NCBI GenBank assembly: GCA_005880855.1
Contig: VBGM01000151.1
Coordinates: 1 to 42,766 of the forward strand
Direction of reading: 5' to 3'
DNA: 42,766 nucleotides
Source: Chloroflexota bacterium
GTDB lineage: Bacteria > Chloroflexota > Dormibacteria > Dormibacterales > Dormibacteraceae
Made by a program: the position numbers and the translations under genes. Of the stretch, positions 38,157 through 42,766 are shown one piece after another. The notes under the pieces were generated by a model that was given only the letters and a program-made list of their open reading frames with translations, had not been told where the DNA came from and searched no databases. Every line of letters begins with the position of its first letter. The first letter of the stretch is position 1.

Positions 38157-40415
38157 ATGGAGGCACCAGGAGGTCCAGGCGCGCCCCCGATGTGGGGTCC
38201 CGGCCGCAAGATGGCATTCGGAGCCGCGCCCGGACCGAGGAGCAAGCTCTGGTACACGCTCGCCGACGGGACCCTCAGCGAGGTCTTCTTCCCGACCCTC
38301 GATCGGGTGGCGCTGCACGAGCTGCGTTTCTTTGCCTCAGCCAGCGGCGCGCCGCCCGTCGACGATGCGGGTGACGGCCAGCACCGGGTCACGTGGCTCG
38401 CGCCCGGCGTCCCCGCGTTCACGGTCGACAGCACCCATCACGAGTATCGCCTGACCAAGGAGTTCTTCTCCGATCCTGACGAGAACGCGCTTTTGATCGC
38501 CGCCACATTCACGCCTGAGCTGCCTGACGTCCGCCTCTATATGCAGGCGTCGGCGCACTGGCAGCCGGGGAGCGAGGGCAACTTCGGCCAGGTCCTCGAT
38601 ACCCACCCGCCCGCGCTGCTGTTGCGGCAGCAGGACGTGTGGATATGCATCGTCGGCCCATTCGCCAAAGCCACCGTCGGCTACTACAGGAGCTCGGACC
38701 TGCAGATCGACCTCCACGACGGAGATGGCTACCTCACCTATACATATGAGCGCGCCGGGCCGGGCAACGTCGCTGTCGGCGCGGAGATCGGGATTCGCGC
38801 CGGGTCGTTCCAGATCGCGATCGGCTTCGCGCACACGCGATCGGACGCCGAGGAGGTGGCCCGCACGGCCCTGCAGAAAGGCTCGGGCAACGTGCGCCAC
38901 GCCTTCGAGCGCGCGTGGCGCTCCCTGCCCGACCTGCCCCCAGCGCTCAGCAAAGTGAGCGGGGATGAGGGGATGCTCGCGCAGGCCTCGCTGGCGGTGC
39001 TCCGCTGCCTCGAGGACAAATCGCATGCAGGCGCGTTCGTGGCCTCGCCCGCGGCGCCATGGGGCGAGTCAAACCACAACGGCAACCAGATCTATCACCT
39101 GGTCTGGCCGCGTGACCTGTGCCGGATCGCGACCGCGCTGCTCGACGCCGGCGACACCGCGGCAGCCCTGAGGGCCTTCCGCCACTTGCAGTCCCGTCAA
39201 AGAGCCGACGGCGCCTGGTTCCAAAACTGGTTCATGGATGGGACCCCGCACTGGACGTCGACCGAGCTCGACCAGGTCGCGCTCCCGATCCTCCTGGCCT
39301 GGCGCCTCGGCGTCGCGGGCTGCCTCGACCATGACCCGTACCCGGTCATGGTCCGTCCCGCCGCTCAGTTCATCATTCGCGAGGGTCCGCTCACGCAGCT
39401 CGACCGTTGGGAGGACCTCGGCGGCCTGTCGCCGTCGACCCTCGCAGCGTGCATCGCCGCGCTCATCGTGGCCGGCGAATTTGCACACGAAGCCGGTGAG
39501 CACGTGGCCGCGAGTCACCTACGTACGGTCGCCGACTACTGGAACGATCGCGTCGAGACCTGGTGCTCGACGCCGAGTGGTCAATACGTTCGCCTCGCAG
39601 GCGATCCGGACCACCGACCCACCGCCGGCGCCATCGCGCCGGAGTTTCTCGAGCTCGTCCGGTACGGCCTGCGAAAGCCGAAGGACGAACGCATCCTGCG
39701 CAGCCTGCAAAGCGTCGACTCCGCGCTCAAGGTCAGCTTGCCCGCGGGGCCTTCGTGGCGCCGCTACATAGGCGACCTCTACGGCGAGCACGACGACGGC
39801 TCACCCTGGGACGGGAGCGGTCGCGGCCGGCCATGGCCCGTGCTCACAGGCGAGCGCGCCAGGCATTTCTTTTCAATGGGCCTACCCGCCGCGGAGATGG
39901 TGCGGACGCTCGAAGGCTTCGCCGGTCCCGGGTCGATGCTCCCGGAGCAGGTCTGGGACGGACCCGACATTCCCAGCCGCGGGCTTTACTTCGGCAAGGC
40001 CACCGGCTCGGTGTCGCCGCTCGGATGGGCGCATGCGGAGTACATCGAGCTGCTGGTCACGATCGCACTCGCCGGCTTTCCCGACATCGTCATGCCCGCG
40101 CGGCGCCGCTACACCGAGGGCCCGCAGCAAGCTCCTCCCTTCGTCTGGTCGCACAAGCACCAGATCTCGCGCATCACAGCGGGCCGGCGCTTGCGAGTGC
40201 AGCTGCCGCGCCCGGGGGCCGTCCACTACACCTTCGACGACTGGAAGACCTTCAGCGAGGCCGAGGCGATCGACACGACGCTCGGTGTCTGGGTCGCGGA
40301 GATTCCTTCCAACAAGCTCGCCCCCGGGTCTGAGCTCGCCTGGACGGCGCACTACGTCACTGGCTGGGAGGGCAAGAACTACGAAATGACCGTCGACGGA
40401 GGCGAGTCAGCCTAG
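38157..40415 (+). CDS. GH15 glucoamylase/glucodextranase-type glycoside hydrolase
   Basis: A 752-residue enzyme with no signal peptide. The N-terminal domain (about 1-260) is a beta-sandwich of the glucodextranase type (GPGRKMAFGAAPGPRSKLWYTLADG). The (alpha/alpha)6-barrel (about 280-680) has NGNQIYHLVWPRDLCRIATALLDAG, a region with the general-acid candidate (SPSTLAACIA, and STELDQVALPILLAW), and GPSWRRYIGDLYGEHDDG. The end (about 700-750) is another beta domain. It releases glucose from alpha-glucans, perhaps intracellular storage polysaccharide. I did not prove which Glu is catalytic. Its stop overlaps the convergent next gene by 4 nt at CTAG. Confidence 0.87.
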   Translation: MEAPGGPGAPPMWGPGRKMAFGAAPGPRSKLWYTLADGTLSEVFFPTLDRVALHELRFFASASGAPPVDDAGDGQHRVTWLAPGVPAFTVDSTHHEYRLTKEFFSDPDENALLIAATFTPELPDVRLYMQASAHWQPGSEGNFGQVLDTHPPALLLRQQDVWICIVGPFAKATVGYYRSSDLQIDLHDGDGYLTYTYERAGPGNVAVGAEIGIRAGSFQIAIGFAHTRSDAEEVARTALQKGSGNVRHAFERAWRSLPDLPPALSKVSGDEGMLAQASLAVLRCLEDKSHAGAFVASPAAPWGESNHNGNQIYHLVWPRDLCRIATALLDAGDTAAALRAFRHLQSRQRADGAWFQNWFMDGTPHWTSTELDQVALPILLAWRLGVAGCLDHDPYPVMVRPAAQFIIREGPLTQLDRWEDLGGLSPSTLAACIAALIVAGEFAHEAGEHVAASHLRTVADYWNDRVETWCSTPSGQYVRLAGDPDHRPTAGAIAPEFLELVRYGLRKPKDERILRSLQSVDSALKVSLPAGPSWRRYIGDLYGEHDDGSPWDGSGRGRPWPVLTGERARHFFSMGLPAAEMVRTLEGFAGPGSMLPEQVWDGPDIPSRGLYFGKATGSVSPLGWAHAEYIELLVTIALAGFPDIVMPARRRYTEGPQQAPPFVWSHKHQISRITAGRRLRVQLPRPGAVHYTFDDWKTFSEAEAIDTTLGVWVAEIPSNKLAPGSELAWTAHYVTGWEGKNYEMTVDGGESA

Positions 40416-41299
40416 GGTTCGTCCGGGGGTTCGAGGTCGTCGAGCCGCAGCTCTTTGCCGGCATCTTCGTCGAACTGGCTGTGGAGTTCGCCGCAGTCCG
40501 CGCAGCGGTAGTACTCGCCAACGAATCCTTTGTGCCAGACGGCGTAGCTGACCACCCCCGGCTCTTCGACCAGGATCTCCTGCTCCAGCCGGTAGATCAC
40601 CTGCTCCCAACCGCCAACCTCGATGGCGTCGTCGAGCACGACCAGGCAGTAAGGGTGCGGCTCGCCCCAGATCACGGTGACCTCACCGCGTCGCTCGTCG
40701 TCGACGTTCACGATCGACCACGCCTCCGCCTCTCGGCCGCGCGTAGAACGCACCAGTCGCAGCGGCGCCCAGAACCGCTCCGCCGATTCCCTCTCGGCCT
40801 TGTCATGCTCGGCCTGGGCCTCCTGGAAGGCGCTCCACATGCGCAGCAGGTGGTTGCGGAATCGGTGGTAGGTGGGCAGGAGCTTCGGCTGCTGCTTGGT
40901 CGATCCGATCAGCTGCTCGAAAGCGTGCTCGAAAGCCGACTCCACGCGCTCCTGGCGGTCGGCGACGTCCGGCGCCCATGCCTCGTCCTCGGAGAGGCGC
41001 ATCGACTCATTCAGGACGATCTCGAAGTCGAGCCAGTCGTCCCCGAACTCGGGGACGAAAACGCCCTCGACGAGGTCGGCCAGCCGGTGCTCTTCCAGGA
41101 GCGCGGGCGTGACCTTGCCCCGGGCGTCCGGCCACCCCTTCCAGCCCATCACGTTGTGGATCCAGTAGTCGAAGACGGTCACGGCGTACTGGAGGGCGGC
41201 GGGGGAGGTCCAGATCCCGGTCGGCCAGGTTCGCTTGCCCGTGCGGACCTTGTTGTACAGGGCGATCACCTGTTCTTCGTCGAGGTATTCAGTTTCCAC
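40412..41299 (-). CDS. Acidic protein of unknown function
   Basis: A 295-residue soluble protein from GTG 41299, which has GGGAGG just upstream. It has a Trp-rich N-terminal part (WPTGIWTSPAALQYAV, FDYWIHNVMGWKGWP), a helical middle (ERVESAFEHAFEQLI ... HRFRNHLLRMWSAFQEAQAEH) and a C-terminal part with a CADCGELHSQF turn near the end (C-x2-C plus His). This could bind a metal but the motif is minimal. No known family recognised. It diverges from the MoeB/ThiF gene, and TATAGT at 41315-41310 is a possible -10. Confidence 0.7.
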   Translation of the reverse strand: METEYLDEEQVIALYNKVRTGKRTWPTGIWTSPAALQYAVTVFDYWIHNVMGWKGWPDARGKVTPALLEEHRLADLVEGVFVPEFGDDWLDFEIVLNESMRLSEDEAWAPDVADRQERVESAFEHAFEQLIGSTKQQPKLLPTYHRFRNHLLRMWSAFQEAQAEHDKAERESAERFWAPLRLVRSTRGREAEAWSIVNVDDERRGEVTVIWGEPHPYCLVVLDDAIEVGGWEQVIYRLEQEILVEEPGVVSYAVWHKGFVGEYYRCADCGELHSQFDEDAGKELRLDDLEPPDEP

Positions 41300-41340
41300 G
41301 CGCCCTCCCACTATAGGAATAAGAGGCAAGCGACCCTGGG

Positions 41341-41346
41341 TATAGT
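41341..41346 (+). promoter_or_regulatory. -10 TATAGT before the MoeB/ThiF gene
   Basis: TATAGT ends 9 nt before the ATG at 41356, the same spacing as at argC. A second TATAGT on the minus strand (41315-41310) faces the divergent gene, giving a symmetrical pair of -10 elements in the 56-nt gap. No -35 is obvious. Confidence 0.45.
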
Positions 41347-41355
41347 GACTTGCAG

Positions 41356-42201
41356 ATGTCCCCCGCCAAGGGCTTCACGCCCGATCAAGTCGCCCGCTAC
41401 GCCCGCCACCTCATTCTGCCCGAGGTCGGTGGCGCCGGCCAGCGCAAGCTGCTGTCGTCCAGCGTCCTGCTCCTGGGCGCCGGCGGTCTCGGGTCGCCGG
41501 CTGGGATGTACCTGGCGGCGGCCGGCGTGGGCAAGATCGGCGTGGTCGACTTCGACCGCGTCGACGCCTCCAACCTCCAGCGCCAGCTGCTCCACGGCAC
41601 CGATGACATCGGCCGCCTGAAGGTCGAGTCCGCGGCTGAGACCCTTCGCAACCTCAACCCCGATGTCGAGGTGGTGCCGATCAACGAGCACCTCAACTCA
41701 GAGACGGCGATGCGCATCTTCAAGCCCTATGACATCATCGTCGACGGCACCGACAACTTCCCCACACGCTACCTCGCCAACGACGCCGCCTACTTCCAGG
41801 CCAAGCCCCTGGTGCACGGAAGCATCCTTCGCTTCGAAGGACGGCTGGCTCTGTTCGACGCCGCCAAGGGCACGGGCTGCTACCGCTGCCTCTTCCCGGA
41901 ACCGCCGCCGCCGGACGAGGTGCAGAGCTGCGCCGAGGCGGGCGTTTTCGGCGTCCTACCCGGGATCATCGGCAGCATGATGGCGTTCGAGACGATCAAG
42001 TACCTGTTGAACATCGGCCGCCCGATGGTCGGCCGGTACCTCCTGTTCGAGGGTGAGGACATGAGCTTCCGCGAGCTCAAGCTGCCCCACAGCAAGGCGT
42101 GCCCGCTCTGCGGCGACAACCCGACCGTTCACGAGCTCATCGACTACGAGGCTTGGTGCGGCACCGCGGCATTGGAGCCTTCGGAAGCCCGAGCGAGCTA
42201 A
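41356..42201 (+). CDS. MoeB/ThiF-family adenylyltransferase
   Basis: A 281-residue E1-like enzyme that adenylates the C-terminal Gly of a small sulfur-carrier protein (MoaD or ThiS type). The ATP-binding loop GAGGLGSPAG (41-50) and VVDFDRVDASNLQRQLL are intact. Zinc ligands are C-x2-C in CYRCLF and CPLCG, and the catalytic Cys is probably in QSCAEAGVFGVLPG. There is no rhodanese domain. ATG 41356 is preferred; TTG 41350 is also possible. It is followed 6 nt later by a LarE-like sulfur transferase, so both may serve one sulfur-insertion pathway. MoeB versus ThiF cannot be decided. Confidence 0.9.
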   Translation: MSPAKGFTPDQVARYARHLILPEVGGAGQRKLLSSSVLLLGAGGLGSPAGMYLAAAGVGKIGVVDFDRVDASNLQRQLLHGTDDIGRLKVESAAETLRNLNPDVEVVPINEHLNSETAMRIFKPYDIIVDGTDNFPTRYLANDAAYFQAKPLVHGSILRFEGRLALFDAAKGTGCYRCLFPEPPPPDEVQSCAEAGVFGVLPGIIGSMMAFETIKYLLNIGRPMVGRYLLFEGEDMSFRELKLPHSKACPLCGDNPTVHELIDYEAWCGTAALEPSEARAS

Positions 42202-42207
42202 CCTTCG

Positions 42208-42766
42208 ATGCTGGAGATGATCCAGCTCGACCGGTACGACGAGACCAAGCTCGAAAGCGCTCGCGAAATCGTGCGCGGACTCGATTCGGTGCTGGTCGCT
42301 TTCTCAGGCGGTGTCGATTCCTCGCTGCTTCTCAAGCTCGCGCTCGCCGAGCTCCATGACAACGCCGTCGCGGTTCTCGCGAGCTCACCGGCCTATCCCG
42401 AGTCCGAGCAGCAGGAAGCGCGCAATCTCGCCGCCCAGCTGGGGGCGCGCCTGGTCGAGGTTTCGACCGCCGAGGTCGAGCTCGAGGCGTATCGCCGCAA
42501 CAACCCGGATCGCTGCTTCCACTGCAAAGAAGAGCTGTTCGAAACGCTCGAACCTATCCGCACCGACCTCGGGCTGCAGCACATCGCATACGGCGCCACC
42601 GCAGACGACGCCGGCGACCATCGCCCTGGCCACGGTTCGGCAGTCCGGCGAGGCGTCCGCTTCCCGCTGCTGGAGGCGGGGATGGGGAAGGCCGAGATCC
42701 GCGCCGCCGCGCGGCGCATGGGATTGCCCAACTGGAACAAGGCTTCGTTTGCATGCCTCTCGTCAC
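42208..42766 (+). CDS. larE: LarE-type ATP-dependent sacrificial sulfur transferase, 5' part
   Basis: The gene runs off the window after 186 codons. The PP-loop SGGVDSS (33-39) binds ATP. DRCFHCKEEL provides a C-x2-C pair (Cys103, Cys106), and FACLSS carries Cys183 at the place of the sulfur-donating Cys of Lactobacillus LarE. The adjoining blocks ATADDAGDHRPGHGSAV and FPLLEAGMGKAEIR are typical. LarE inserts sulfur into pyridinium dicarboxylic acid mononucleotide for the nickel-pincer cofactor of lactate racemase-like enzymes. Three cysteines, as in LarE proteins reported to hold a [4Fe-4S] cluster, suggest the non-sacrificial type. Start ATG 42208. No larB or larC is in view. Confidence 0.87.
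   Translation, partial: MLEMIQLDRYDETKLESAREIVRGLDSVLVAFSGGVDSSLLLKLALAELHDNAVAVLASSPAYPESEQQEARNLAAQLGARLVEVSTAEVELEAYRRNNPDRCFHCKEELFETLEPIRTDLGLQHIAYGATADDAGDHRPGHGSAVRRGVRFPLLEAGMGKAEIRAAARRMGLPNWNKASFACLSS

Overview
The window is 42.8 kb of high-GC bacterial chromosome. Genes are tightly packed, third codon positions are mostly G or C, and GTG and TTG starts are common. No phage, insertion sequence or CRISPR array was seen. The mix of genes (short-form HisG with HisZ, an argCJB-D-R-G-H run, a DUF2277 protein, a TAP-like lipoprotein hydrolase, a GH15 glucoamylase, many apparently leaderless genes) suggests an uncultured Dormibacterota, Chloroflexota or actinobacterium-like soil lineage. 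That placement is inference; no rRNA or other decisive marker is present.

Layout. 1-3.2 kb, minus strand: the start of a LivH-type branched-chain amino acid permease and two LivK-like lipoprotein binding proteins. 3.3-4.1 kb: a divergent TPR protein with a very acidic tail. 4.2-10.3 kb: a histidine operon, hisZ-hisG-hisD-hisB-hisH-methyltransferase-hisF-hisI, with genes overlapping mostly by 4 nt. hisA is missing and a SAM methyltransferase sits between hisH and hisF. 10.4-17.8 kb: an arginine operon, argC-argJ-argB-(small ORF)-argD-argR-argG-argH, behind its own promoter with a possible ArgR operator. argF is missing. argR reads into argG through a 1-nt frame loss, and argH has no ATG, GTG or TTG start. 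17.8-24.1 kb: coaX, a GAF/HD-GYP protein overlapping a metallo-beta-lactamase-fold protein, lysS, serS (frameshifted here) and tRNA-Ser(UGA).

24.1-26.9 kb: two winged-helix proteins related to AlkZ/YcaQ DNA glycosylases, a small membrane protein, and a possible small gene ending at a strong terminator. 27.1-32.4 kb: an unrecognised secreted protein, an ECF sigma factor with a small zinc-type anti-sigma factor, a D,D-carboxypeptidase, a SIMPL-domain protein, a two-helix membrane protein and a DUF2277 protein. 32.5-38.1 kb: a MutM/Nei-type glycosylase diverging from clpB, a TAP-family lipoprotein hydrolase, a one-helix protein and tRNA-Ser(GCU). 38.2-42.8 kb: GH15 glucoamylase, an unrecognised acidic protein, a MoeB/ThiF-type activating enzyme and the start of a LarE-type sulfur transferase cut by the window edge.

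Two threads stand out. First, about ten genes have a TANNNT-like hexamer ending only 6-9 nt before the start codon and no clear Shine-Dalgarno site, which suggests widespread leaderless transcription. Second, several starts or frames are irregular (argR/argG, argH, serS). They may be sequencing indels or real, and reads would decide.
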